Notes under the pieces: model-generated
The model's database searches: none
The model's input: only the letters and a program-made list of their open reading frames with translations
Told to the model about the DNA's origin: nothing
Shown here: piece after piece, positions 16,822 to 25,512 of the stretch
How positions within the stretch are numbered: the first letter of the stretch is position 1
How the letters are laid out: each line of letters opens with the position of its first letter
Position numbers and translations under genes: made by a program
DNA from: Pseudomonas frederiksbergensis
GTDB taxonomy: Bacteria > Pseudomonadota > Gammaproteobacteria > Pseudomonadales > Pseudomonadaceae
Length of the DNA stretch: 64,000 bases
NCBI RefSeq assembly: GCF_017114915.1
Contig: NZ_JAAUOE010000009.1
Location: 114,539 to 178,538 of the forward strand
Reading direction: 5' to 3'

Positions 16822-17872
16822 GCTCACCCAACAACCGCTCTTCGTGAACGACCTTGTCACCCTCCAATTGCAGACGGATCAGCTCCTGACTCACCAGCGC
16901 CCCGATAAACACGCTGTGCTGCCAGGCCTTGAAACGATCGCTGTCGTAGAACGCCATGCCGCTGAGGCCCGGAGACTTTTCCCAGACATGGTGCGGGCCC
17001 ATGGTGCCTTCGGCGGTCTGGCCCCTGGCTTCCGGAATTGGCAGGCCGGAATAGTTGATGCCGTGGGTTGCCACCGGCCAGCCGTAGTTCTTGCCACGCT
17101 CGATGATGTTGACCTCGTCACCGCCCCGGGGGCCGTGCTCGTTTTCCCAGAGTGTGCCGCTCCAGGGGTTGAGCGCCGCGCCTTGCGGGTTGCGATGGCC
17201 GTAAGACCAGATTTCCGGGCGAACGCCTTTTTGCCCGACGAAGGGGTTGTCCTTCGGCACCTTGCCGTCCGGATAGATCCGCACGACCTTGCCTTGCAGC
17301 TTGTCGAGGTCCTGCGCCGTGGGTCGGTCGTTGTTCTCGCCCAAGGTGATGAACAGATAACCGTCGCGGTCGAACACCAGCCGCGAGCCGAAGTGATTGC
17401 CGACCGAGAGTTTGGGCGTCTGGCGCAAGATCACGTTGAAATCCTTGATGGCGGACAGGTCTTCCGACAACCGTCCGCGACCGACCGCCGTACCGGCCTT
17501 GCCACCCTCACCGCCGCCTTCGGCATATGACAGATAGACCATGCGGTCTTGCTTGAAGTCGGGCGACAACACCACATCGAGCAATCCGCCCTGCCCCGTG
17601 GCCCAGACCTGAGGCACGCCGCTAAGCGGATTCGAGAGTTTGCCGTCGGCGCTGACCAGCCGCAGGTTGCCGGGACGTTCGGTCACCAGCATCCCCTGGC
17701 GGTCGGGTAGAAACGCCAGCGCCCAGGGATGTTCCAGACCTTCAATGATCGGCGTGACTTCAAGCGTGCCCTCCTCACTTTTCAGTGCTTGGGCGGGCGC
17801 CGCGAAAACGGGCGCGGTGGCGGTAATCAGGGCGCTGGCACAGAGTGTGGCGAGGAGCGTTTTACGCAACAT
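16721..17872 (-). CDS. PQQ-dependent sugar dehydrogenase (soluble, YliI-like)
   Basis: Protein of 383 aa with a signal peptide (cut after VFA near residue 24). It is a six-bladed propeller of the glucose/sorbosone dehydrogenase family. Recognisable parts are LEHPWALAFLPDRQGMLVTERPGNLRLV, the GNHFGSRLVFDRDGYLFITLGE segment and EHGPRGGDEVNIIERGKNYGWP, where PQQ and calcium ligands lie. The family oxidises aldose sugars in the periplasm. Its 3' end overlaps the convergent acetyltransferase gene by 101 bp. Stand-alone transcription from upstream of 17872 is likely. Confidence 0.88.
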   Translation of the reverse strand: MLRKTLLATLCASALITATAPVFAAPAQALKSEEGTLEVTPIIEGLEHPWALAFLPDRQGMLVTERPGNLRLVSADGKLSNPLSGVPQVWATGQGGLLDVVLSPDFKQDRMVYLSYAEGGGEGGKAGTAVGRGRLSEDLSAIKDFNVILRQTPKLSVGNHFGSRLVFDRDGYLFITLGENNDRPTAQDLDKLQGKVVRIYPDGKVPKDNPFVGQKGVRPEIWSYGHRNPQGAALNPWSGTLWENEHGPRGGDEVNIIERGKNYGWPVATHGINYSGLPIPEARGQTAEGTMGPHHVWEKSPGLSGMAFYDSDRFKAWQHSVFIGALVSQELIRLQLEGDKVVHEERLLGELNQRIRDVRQGPDGYLYVLTDEDDGVLYKVGLK

Positions 17873-17923
17873 GCACGATTCCTTTTGTCGTCAACATGGC
17901 TGGCAAGACTTCTGTTCTGCCGT

Positions 17924-18283
17924 TCAACGGTTGCTGGTGTCTGCGTCTCGATGAGGTGGATTGGGTATGAATTTCGGTGGGCTGGCCGGAACCGACCGAT
18001 CCTGCGGGTAGCGGTTGCCGATACCGCGGTTATCGAGGGTTGGCGGTCGAGGCACGGGGACCGTGTTCGGCCCGCGGATCACCGGGATGCCGGGTTGCGT
18101 ACCTTGCATGCTGTTGGGATTGGCCCGGTGGATCGGGCTGTTGTAAGGATTGTCATGGGTGCTGCCCGGCAGGTTCTGGGCCAGCAGCAAGGGTGAGGAC
18201 CGCAGCCCGGCGTCTGCCAGAGCCAAGTGGCTCAACACGCCACTCAATGCCAATGCGATGACGCTGAGCCCATATCGGTTCAT
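17924..18283 (-). CDS. Small proline-rich secreted protein
   Basis: Protein of 119 aa with a clear signal peptide (MNRYGLSVIALALSGVLSHL, cut after LA near residue 23). The mature chain is rich in Pro, Asn and Arg, with no helix-like or membrane segments, for example PVPRPPTLDNRGIGNRYPQD. The start ATG 18283 is preceded by AGAGAGGTCTCC. It lies 51 bp upstream of the PQQ dehydrogenase gene on the same strand, so the two may be co-transcribed. Function unknown. Confidence 0.7.
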   Translation of the reverse strand: MNRYGLSVIALALSGVLSHLALADAGLRSSPLLLAQNLPGSTHDNPYNSPIHRANPNSMQGTQPGIPVIRGPNTVPVPRPPTLDNRGIGNRYPQDRSVPASPPKFIPNPPHRDADTSNR

Positions 18284-18498
18284 GGAGACCTCTCTAAAAG
18301 AGCGTGCGACGCTTCATGGATGAATAGAGCCACGCTACGCCCGGGGGTCGGATTTGTTAACCAAAACCTCTTTCAGAAGATGTAACACGACTTGACTGCA
18401 CCGCCGATCCGCCTGCAGAACCGGGACCGCGGCCGACTGAAACTTTTGCCCTTGGCCACAGGTCACCTGAACATCAATCGACTGACGAGAACACGGCC

Positions 18499-19359
18499 AT
18501 GACACGGGCAATCTGGAAAGGCGCAATCAGCTTCGGTCTGGTGCATATCCCCGTGGTGCTGGTCTCGGCAACGTCTTCGCGCGGGATCGATTTCAACTGG
18601 CTCGACAGCCGCAGCATGGACCCGGTGGGCTACAAGCGCGTCAACAAGGTCACCGGCAAGGAAATCACCCAGGAGCACATCGTCAAAGGAGTCGAATACG
18701 AAAAGGGGCGTTACGTGGTGCTCAGCGAAGAAGAGATTCGCTCGGCCCACCCACTGTCGACTCAAACCATCGACATTTTTGCCTTTGTCGACAGTCAGCA
18801 GATCCCCCTGCAAAACATCGACACACCCTATTACCTGGCGCCGGACAAACGCGGCGGCAAGGTCTATGCGCTGTTGCGCGAAACCCTCAGTAAAACCGAC
18901 AAGGTCGCCCTTGCCCGCGTGGTTTTGCATACCCGCCAGCACTTGGCAGCCCTCATGCCGCTGGAGTCAGCCATGGTTCTGGTGTTGCTGCGCTGGCCCG
19001 CCGAAGTGCGCAGCCTGGATCAACTGGAGCTGGGCAGTGAAGTGACCAAACCGGATCTGGCCAAAGGCGAACTGGAGATGGCCAAACGGCTGGTGGAGGA
19101 CATGAGCGCCGACTGGACGCCTGAGGAGTACCGCGACAGCTTCGAAGACAAGATCATGGCGCTGGTTGAGCAGAAGGCGAATGAAGGCAAGATCGAAATC
19201 GTCGAAACCGCTACCGGCGAAGAGGAACGCAAGACGGCGGATGTCATCGACCTGACCGAACTGCTCAAACGCAGCCTCGGTGCCAGGAACGCGGGTAAAA
19301 CCACTGCAAAAGCCAAAACCACCGCAGACAAAAAAACCACAAAGCATTCTCGTGGCTGA
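18499..19359 (+). CDS. ku: Ku DNA-end-binding protein
   Basis: Protein of 286 aa, a bacterial Ku homologue. The start TRAIWKGAISFGLVHIPV and the segment PYYLAPDKRGGKVYALLRE are diagnostic. The family forms a homodimeric ring on DNA double-strand ends and recruits LigD for non-homologous end joining. After the core (to about residue 255), a Lys/Thr/Ala-rich tail (GKTTAKAKTTADKKTTK) follows, a DNA-binding extension typical of Pseudomonas and mycobacterial Ku. No ligD is present in this window, so its partner must be elsewhere. Confidence 0.95.
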   Translation: MTRAIWKGAISFGLVHIPVVLVSATSSRGIDFNWLDSRSMDPVGYKRVNKVTGKEITQEHIVKGVEYEKGRYVVLSEEEIRSAHPLSTQTIDIFAFVDSQQIPLQNIDTPYYLAPDKRGGKVYALLRETLSKTDKVALARVVLHTRQHLAALMPLESAMVLVLLRWPAEVRSLDQLELGSEVTKPDLAKGELEMAKRLVEDMSADWTPEEYRDSFEDKIMALVEQKANEGKIEIVETATGEEERKTADVIDLTELLKRSLGARNAGKTTAKAKTTADKKTTKHSRG

Positions 19360-19403
19360 CCGGTCACTGGAGTGCCCGTAGTTATGCGTTGAAAATACCG
19401 GCC

Positions 19404-19482
19404 TCTTCGCGGGCAAGCCCGCTCACACCTCTGCTCTGTGTTGTTCACAGGAGCTATGTAGGAGTGGGCTTACCCGCGAAGG
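19404..19482. repeat. REPIN (inverted REP pair)
   Basis: The left unit CTTCGCGGGCAAGCCCGCTC and the right unit GTAGGAGTGGGCTTACCCGC face each other over a short spacer. The right unit carries two differences from the consensus seen at 36744. It lies between the convergent ku and lpxO genes. Confidence 0.75.
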
Positions 19483-19505
19483 CGTCATGCGCCACAACGC
19501 AAAAC

Positions 19506-20417
19506 TCAGATAAAAACAAAAATCGCCAACAACCCACCCAAAATCGCCCACTTCTCCAGGTAGTAGAGGGTACGGTTACGCTTCTTGAGTGCTTTGCCGC
19601 GCAGGCGAATCTTGTAGATTCTGGCGAACAAACGGTTGATACCACCAGTCTTGTCACCGGCATCATTCGGTGCCCCGGCCGCCGCCATCACCGTACGGCT
19701 GAACCAGCGGTTGAACGCCGCTGCCCAGCGATACTTCATCGGCCGCTCGACGTCGCAGAACAGGATGATGCGGTTCTGCCCGGTCGTGTTTTCGGCGTAA
19801 TGAATGAAGGTTTCATCGAACATCACCGCTTCGCCGTCGCGCCAGTGATAGTTCTGGCCGTCGACGTTGATGTAGCAACCGGCATCGTTCGGCGTTTCCA
19901 GCCCCAGGTGATAACGGTACGAACCGGCATACGGATCGCGGTGCCGGACCAGTTTGGAACCCGGTGGCAACTCGGCGAACATCGCCGCCTTGATCGAACC
20001 AATGCTTTGCACCAGTTCAGTGGTACGCGGGCAGAGCTTGGCGGCCGACGGGTGACTGTCGCCGTACCACTTGAGGTAGAAACGCTTCCAGCCACTTTTG
20101 AAAAACGAATTGAACCCGACGTCGTCGTACTGATTCGAGCGCTTGATCTCACCGGCCTTGAGCAGGTTCTGGCCTTCGGCGCGAATTTCTTCCCAATGAG
20201 CCTGCAAAGGGCTCAAGTCAGGAAAGTCCGCCGAATCGAGGTAAGGCCGGTTGGGGATTTTAGAGAACAGATAAAGGAAGCAATTGATCGGCGCCAGAAA
20301 CGTCGAATGGTCGCTCAATTGGCGACCGAGTTTGTGGCGCACTTTGCCGCGCAAGTGAACATAGGCGATGGAGAAGACATAAATAGCGGCAATGATAAGT
20401 TTCACGGAAATCGTCAC
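19506..20417 (-). CDS. lpxO: Aspartyl/asparaginyl beta-hydroxylase family, LpxO-like
   Basis: Protein of 303 aa, the length of Salmonella LpxO, a Fe(II)/2-oxoglutarate dioxygenase that adds a 2-hydroxyl to a lipid A acyl chain. It has an N-terminal membrane segment (about 5-22) and a C-terminal hydrophobic end. Candidate iron ligands are His159 in VRHRDPYAGS and His206 in ETFIHYAENT, with a downstream RIILFCDVERP strand that usually binds 2-oxoglutarate. The start codon is GTG at 20417. It would act at the inner face of the inner membrane. Pseudomonas strains can carry two LpxO paralogues of different acyl-chain specificity; which one this is cannot be told. Confidence 0.85.
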   Translation of the reverse strand: MTISVKLIIAAIYVFSIAYVHLRGKVRHKLGRQLSDHSTFLAPINCFLYLFSKIPNRPYLDSADFPDLSPLQAHWEEIRAEGQNLLKAGEIKRSNQYDDVGFNSFFKSGWKRFYLKWYGDSHPSAAKLCPRTTELVQSIGSIKAAMFAELPPGSKLVRHRDPYAGSYRYHLGLETPNDAGCYINVDGQNYHWRDGEAVMFDETFIHYAENTTGQNRIILFCDVERPMKYRWAAAFNRWFSRTVMAAAGAPNDAGDKTGGINRLFARIYKIRLRGKALKKRNRTLYYLEKWAILGGLLAIFVFI

Positions 20418-20631
20418 ACGTCAGAAGTGAAGATACTGCGTCCCGATGGCGCGTTCTTGAGCCATGCCAACCTTCGGCACTGATGCGAAAGATGGCATTT
20501 TAGCCACACTTTGTAACCAATGGTTAAGCTTCAACTGTAAAAGTGTGTCCACTCATACCTGATCGGTTTCATCCTCATGGATCGCCCTGAAACGATTGTC
20601 TAAGCTCAAGGTTAAGCTTGAGGGCTCAGCC

Positions 20632-21309
20632 ATGTGCGGACGACTTTCACAGTATCGAGGTATTCACGACTTCGTCGCGGCGCTGAGCATGCCCAACGCC
20701 CTGGTCAACAATGCCGGTGATCAACCCTTCGAGCTCTACAACGCCGCGCCGACGACTCCGCTCGCCCTCTTCCACCAGGAAGGCGACGTGCTGCACGCCG
20801 ACAGGGTGCGCTGGGGCTGGCGACCGCATTGGTCCCAGGAACACCCCATGCCGATCAATGCCAGGGTCGAGAAAGTCTCCCACGGCCCTTTCTTCAAGAC
20901 GATATGGCCGCATCGGGCAATTGTTGCCATCGACAACTGGTTTGAATGGGTTTACGAGGGCGGTCCGAAGAAACAGCCTTACCTTATCCGTCGCAAGGAT
21001 CGCGCGCCGATTCTGTGCGCAGCGATTGGTCAGTATCCAAGGTACGAACATGAGCCGGACGAACATGACGGCTTCGTGATCATCACCGCCGACAGCAAGG
21101 GCGGCATGGTGGATATTCACGATCGGCAGCCAGTGACGCTATGCCCCGAGCTGGCCCGGGAATGGCTGGATCCGGCCACGCCGAAAGAGCGCGCCGAACA
21201 GATGATGCTGCAGCAGGGCGAGCCGACCGAGGCATTCGAATGGTTCAAGGTTGATCAAGCCGTGGGCAATGTGCACAACGATGGCCCCGAACTGATCGAG
21301 CCCGTCTGA
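20632..21309 (+). CDS. SRAP-domain protein (YedK/HMCES-like)
   Basis: Protein of 225 aa that starts MCGRLSQY, with Cys2 exposed after Met removal, the residue that forms a thiazolidine crosslink with abasic sites in single-stranded DNA. Other active-site residues fit: Asn76 in INARVE, Glu105 in DNWFEWVY, and a His in DIHDRQPVTL. The role is shielding abasic sites at stalled forks. The true start is ATG 20632; an upstream in-frame codon would bury the catalytic Cys and is rejected. No clear LexA box was seen upstream. Confidence 0.93.
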   Translation: MCGRLSQYRGIHDFVAALSMPNALVNNAGDQPFELYNAAPTTPLALFHQEGDVLHADRVRWGWRPHWSQEHPMPINARVEKVSHGPFFKTIWPHRAIVAIDNWFEWVYEGGPKKQPYLIRRKDRAPILCAAIGQYPRYEHEPDEHDGFVIITADSKGGMVDIHDRQPVTLCPELAREWLDPATPKERAEQMMLQQGEPTEAFEWFKVDQAVGNVHNDGPELIEPV

Positions 21310-22098
21310 AAAGCGACTTGTTCCGCTTCCTGGCTATCGTGCTGGTAGTTTTGTCATAAACAATCAACAACATGCACCAAGATAACGGCGTGACACCATT
21401 CGTCGCCTATCAACAAGAGGCACGCAATACGTGACCATGACTGGCTTACGGTTTGCAGATGCCGGTCGTAGCAACCGCAGAGCGACGTAATTCTGACGCG
21501 GCGGCAATCCAATTAACGCTTAAGGACTCCAGCAATATGCTTGGTCAGTCACCGGGAGATGTAACGTGTCAACTCTCAACGAAATCGCAGCGAACCACGC
21601 GAGAATGGCTAAGGCAAAGGAACAAGCGTCGACCGGGTTGAGTGAACGACACCTTCAAATAGTGGGAAGTTTCGAAATCCCGGCCATTGATGAACAACAG
21701 CACATTCCACTGCACCTGATCACTGGCGTACAGGACAACCACCTCGGGCAGGCAACGGGCTATTTACTCTGAGTCTCGACGGGTCAGCCGCCGGTTTGTC
21801 GCACGGCGGCTCCGTGGGAGCTGCCGAAGGCTGCGATCTTTTGAAAAGGTGCCCACCCTGACCAACTGCTGGCCATTCAGTAATCCATCTGAAACACACC
21901 TGGCCGGGCAAGCGGTGCTGACTTTACCCAGAGCTTCGCCCGGTGTCCCGAACACAACGCTGAACAAAAATAACATTGGAACGCAATCAAGGAGCCCCCA
22001 ACGTTTCTCTGCCCCTCAGGGCGGGCCAACCCCTTGGCAATTCGAGTGGCAATGGTCGTGCCCTTCCCCTTTCGCTCCCTGCTGCGCCTCCTTCACGC
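21310..22098. other. Gene-poor stretch with repeat fragment
   Basis: Apart from the doubtful 68-aa ORF, no gene is supported. A repeat fragment GTGGGAGCTGCCGAAGGCTG lies at about 21814-21842, resembling one half of the TGTAGCAGCTG family. The rest mixes sequence of differing composition, as if several deletions had met here. Confidence 0.4.
21566..21772 (+). CDS. Hypothetical small protein
   Basis: Possible 68-aa protein starting at GTG 21566, with GGGAG five bases upstream. The N-terminal half looks helical and charged (STLNEIAANHARMAKAKEQA), followed by QIVGSFEIPAIDEQQHIPLH. No known family was recognised. Base composition is lower in GC than its neighbours. The supporting evidence is only a plausible ribosome site and reasonable amino-acid composition. 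Confidence 0.35.
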   Translation: MSTLNEIAANHARMAKAKEQASTGLSERHLQIVGSFEIPAIDEQQHIPLHLITGVQDNHLGQATGYLL

Positions 22099-23958
22099 TC
22101 ACGCCTGATCCATAGCCTCGACCACTCCCTGATCCTCACCCAGAAACCCGCCGCTTTGATGCTGCCACAGCCGCGCATAGACGCCGTTGTTTCCGAGCAA
22201 TTCGGTGTGGGTGCCCTGTTCGATGATGCGTCCGTCGTCCATGACGATGAGCCGGTCCATGGCCGCAATGGTGGACAGCCGATGGGCGATGGCGATCACG
22301 GTCTTGCCCTGCATCATTTCATCGAGGCTTTCCTGTATGGCCGCTTCGACTTCCGAGTCCAGCGCGCTGGTGGCCTCGTCAAGAAGCAGGATCGGGGCGT
22401 TCTTGAGCATCACCCGGGCAATTGCGACGCGTTGGCGCTGGCCGCCCGACAGCTTGATGCCGCGCTCCCCAACAAGGGTGTCGTAACCGGTATGGCCTTG
22501 CCGGTCGCTCAGTCGACTGATGAACTCATCGGCCTGGGCATTGGCCGCGGCGCTGCGGATTTGCGCGTCGGTCGCATCGGGGCGACCGTAGGCGATGTTG
22601 TCGCGAATGGAACGGTGCAGCAGGGAGGTATCCTGCGTAACCATGCCGATGGCACCGCGCAGGCTGTCTTGCGTCACGTGTGCGATGTTTTGGCCGTCGA
22701 TGCGAATCTCCCCGCTGTCGACGTCATAGAAGCGCAGCAGCAAGTTGATCAGCGTGGATTTGCCGGCGCCAGAGCGCCCTACCAGGCCGATTTTTTCGCC
22801 CGGACGAATGTTCAGGCTCAGGCCATCGAGCACCTGGCGTTCGCCACTGTAGTTGAAGCTCACCTTATCGAAGGTGACCGCGCCGCCGGAGGTCACCAGC
22901 ACGCCCGCGTTCGGCGCATCCTGCACCTTGGGGCCGCGGGTCAGGGTCGCCATGCCATCCTGCACGGTGCCGATGCTCTCGAACAGCGAGGTCATTTGCC
23001 ACATGATCCAGTGCGACATGCCATTGATACGCAACGCCATGGCGGTGATTGCCGCCACGGCGCCTGCGCCGACCTCACCCTGGTGCCAGAGCCACAGGGC
23101 ATAACCCCCTGCTGCCATGATCAACGCCACCACCAACGCCTGGTTGACAATCTCGAACTGGCTGACCAGGCGCATCTGGCGAAAGCCGGTTTGCTTGAAA
23201 TCCTCCATCGCCGCACGCGCGAAGTGCGCTTCACGATTGGAGTGGGAGAACAGCTTCACCGTCGTGATGTTGGTGTAGGCGTCTGAGATACGCCCGGTCA
23301 TCATCGACCGCGCATTGGCCTGTTCCTGGCCGACTTTCCCCAGGCGGGGCACGAAGTACCACATGGCCAGCCCGAACAACACGACCCAGGCAACGAAAGG
23401 CAGCATCAGTTTCAGAGCGAAGCCGCCGGCCAATGCGATGATCGCGATGAAATACACCCCGATCCCGGGTGCGATCTCGATAAGGGTGAATAGCATGTCG
23501 CGCACCGCTAGCGCCGTCTGCATCACCTTGGTCGTGACCCGGCCGGAAAACTCATCGGAAAAAAACGAAAGGCTTTGCCGTAGCATCAGGCGGTGGAAAT
23601 CCCAGCGCAACCGCAACGGCAAGTTAATCGCTAATATCTGATGCTGCACCATGGTGCGCAGCGCCACCAGCCCGACACTGGTCACCATGACGATGCCCAT
23701 ACCCCACAACACGCGACTTTCCTGCGCAGCCGCTTCACCGCCTGCCTGCCAGGTCGAGAGCAGGTCCACGACCTGCCCGAGGAAGGAAAACAGCCAGGCT
23801 TCGTAAATCGACACACCGGCACTGAGCAGCGCAAACGCAAGGATGTAACCGCGGGCGCCCCGCGTACAAGCCCACAGGAAGCGAGCCAGACCGTCGGGTG
23901 GCGGTGGTACCTCGTCAGGAGGAAAGGGGTCGAGCCTTCGTTCAAACGCACGAAGCAT
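22099..23958 (-). CDS. ABC exporter, fused permease-ATPase
   Basis: Half-transporter of 619 aa. The N-terminal membrane domain has about six helices (first near residue 35-60, YILAFALLSAGVSIYEAWLF). The C-terminal ATPase has Walker A GLVGRSGAGKST, the signature [17 protein letters not shown] and Walker B ILLLDEATSALDSE. It belongs to the multidrug/lipid exporter (MsbA/MdlB-like) group and would work as a homodimer in the inner membrane. The ATG at 23958 has GGAGAA just upstream; further upstream in-frame codons belong to non-coding sequence. Substrate unknown. No partner genes adjoin it. Confidence 0.88.
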   Translation of the reverse strand: MLRAFERRLDPFPPDEVPPPPDGLARFLWACTRGARGYILAFALLSAGVSIYEAWLFSFLGQVVDLLSTWQAGGEAAAQESRVLWGMGIVMVTSVGLVALRTMVQHQILAINLPLRLRWDFHRLMLRQSLSFFSDEFSGRVTTKVMQTALAVRDMLFTLIEIAPGIGVYFIAIIALAGGFALKLMLPFVAWVVLFGLAMWYFVPRLGKVGQEQANARSMMTGRISDAYTNITTVKLFSHSNREAHFARAAMEDFKQTGFRQMRLVSQFEIVNQALVVALIMAAGGYALWLWHQGEVGAGAVAAITAMALRINGMSHWIMWQMTSLFESIGTVQDGMATLTRGPKVQDAPNAGVLVTSGGAVTFDKVSFNYSGERQVLDGLSLNIRPGEKIGLVGRSGAGKSTLINLLLRFYDVDSGEIRIDGQNIAHVTQDSLRGAIGMVTQDTSLLHRSIRDNIAYGRPDATDAQIRSAAANAQADEFISRLSDRQGHTGYDTLVGERGIKLSGGQRQRVAIARVMLKNAPILLLDEATSALDSEVEAAIQESLDEMMQGKTVIAIAHRLSTIAAMDRLIVMDDGRIIEQGTHTELLGNNGVYARLWQHQSGGFLGEDQGVVEAMDQA

Positions 23959-24081
23959 GGTGTTCTCCAAAACGATCAAGTTGAGGAGATTCTGCCATTG
24001 AACGGTTGCTTTGAGGGTTTTGCGAAGTGGAGGTATGGCGCTGCTAGCAGGTTGCTCCAAGGCTTGGTTTGCCGGGTGCGG

Positions 24082-24339
24082 GGCACTCATACGTTGTCGG
24101 AGACTCGCGATTGGACGCGCTCGTTGGTCGCCCACGGCTTTGAGAAGATTTTTTTCCTCAACGGCCACGGCGGTAACATCGCCTCAATTGAGGCCGCATT
24201 CTCGGAGCTCCACGCCGAGACAAGTTTCTCTCGGCGCCCGGCAGGATTTGCGTTGAAGTTGTGCAACTGGTGGGATCTTGAGGGCGTTGGCGCGCTGGCA
24301 AACAGACAATTCCCAACGGGCCACGGTATTCACGGCCAG
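24082..24339 (+). pseudogene. Fragment of a creatininase-family amidohydrolase gene
   Basis: The frame encodes GTHTLSETRDWTRSLVAHGF, then KIFFLNGHGGN, then KLCNWWDL and FPTGHGIHGQ. These are the central and later parts of creatininase-family proteins, including the NGHGGN metal-site motif. The start and the end of the gene are missing and no ribosome site precedes it. It is a relic in a rearranged region between the ABC exporter and the hydrolase genes. Confidence 0.7.
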
Positions 24340-24376
24340 ATACTTGCGTTTCATCGGTGCTCTCCCCTTCAGGCCA

Positions 24377-25450
24377 TCAGAGATGATCGGCGTCGATCAC
24401 CGCCTGAGCGAAGGCTTGCGGGGCCTCTTGCGGCAGGTTGTGGCCGATACCGCCATTGATCAAGCGATACTCATATTTGCCGGTGAAGCGCTTGGCATAG
24501 GCTTCGGCAGGTGGATGCGGCGCACCGTTGGCATCGCCCTCAAGGGTGATGGTTGGCACGCTGATGGACGGGAACGCCGCCAGCTTCTTCTCAAGCCCGT
24601 CGTATCTGGATTCGCCCTTGATCAGGCCCAGGCGCCAGCGATAGTTGAAGATGGATACGGCGACGTGATCGGGATTTTGCAAAGCGGCGGCGCTTCGGTC
24701 ATAGGTCGCGTCGTCGAAATTCCACTTCGGCGAGGCCAGTTTCCAGATCAGCTTGGCGAAGTCGTGGGTGTTTTTTTCGTAGCCCAGACGGCCACGCTCT
24801 GTCGCAAAGTAGAACTGATACCACCACTGCAACTCGGCGGCAGGCGGCAGCGGTGTCTTGCCTGCCTCCTGGCTGCCGATCAGGTAGCCACTTACCGCAA
24901 CCAGCGCCTTCACTCGCTCCGGCCATAGGGCCGCGACGATGTCGGCTGTGCGCGCGCCCCAGTCATAACCGCCGAGCACGGCCTGCTTGATTTTCAGTGC
25001 GTCCATGAAGTCGATCAGATCGCTTGCAAGCGCAGCGGGCTGGCCGTTGCGCACAGTCTTGGCCGAAAGGAAACGCGTATCGCCATAACCGCGCGCATAC
25101 GGAATCAGCACTCGATAGCCCTTCTGCGCCAGCGCCGGCGCCACGTCGGTGTAACTGTGAATATCGTACGGCCAGCCGTGCAGCAGAATGACCACCGGCC
25201 CATCGGCAGGGCCGACTTCGGCATAGGAGACATCCAGCAGACCGGCCTTGACATGCCTCAACGGGCCGAACGAAGTGTTACTTCCCGGTGTAATGGTGCC
25301 GATGGTGCTGGCAGGCACATCAGCGGCGCTCGCCGGCGACGAGGCAACACTCAGAGCGCCCAGCTGCATCAATGCGATCGCCAGAACAGAGGGCGCGAGC
25401 AAACGCCGATGCCGCGGTGTGGATGTGTGGTTCAACAGGGTCGTGTCCAT
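24377..25450 (-). CDS. Exported alpha/beta hydrolase, epoxide hydrolase/haloalkane dehalogenase type
   Basis: Protein of 357 aa with a long signal sequence (RHRRLLAPSVLAIALMQLGA, cut after SA near residue 42). Oxyanion region HGWP (91-94), nucleophile Asp163 in GGYDWGAR, and a terminal catalytic His337 in GIGHNLPQE indicate the aspartate-nucleophile branch of the fold, used by epoxide hydrolases and dehalogenases. A cap region lies between. The arginines before the hydrophobic core hint at Tat export but lack a full twin-arginine motif. It follows the next gene by 62 bp, probably in one operon. Substrate unknown. Confidence 0.8.
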   Translation of the reverse strand: MDTTLLNHTSTPRHRRLLAPSVLAIALMQLGALSVASSPASAADVPASTIGTITPGSNTSFGPLRHVKAGLLDVSYAEVGPADGPVVILLHGWPYDIHSYTDVAPALAQKGYRVLIPYARGYGDTRFLSAKTVRNGQPAALASDLIDFMDALKIKQAVLGGYDWGARTADIVAALWPERVKALVAVSGYLIGSQEAGKTPLPPAAELQWWYQFYFATERGRLGYEKNTHDFAKLIWKLASPKWNFDDATYDRSAAALQNPDHVAVSIFNYRWRLGLIKGESRYDGLEKKLAAFPSISVPTITLEGDANGAPHPPAEAYAKRFTGKYEYRLINGGIGHNLPQEAPQAFAQAVIDADHL

Positions 25451-25512
25451 GGTGAGTCTCCCTTGCGAACGGCTGGTTAGCAGTTCCGAGTGTCGGAATC
25501 GATTGGAAAGGT

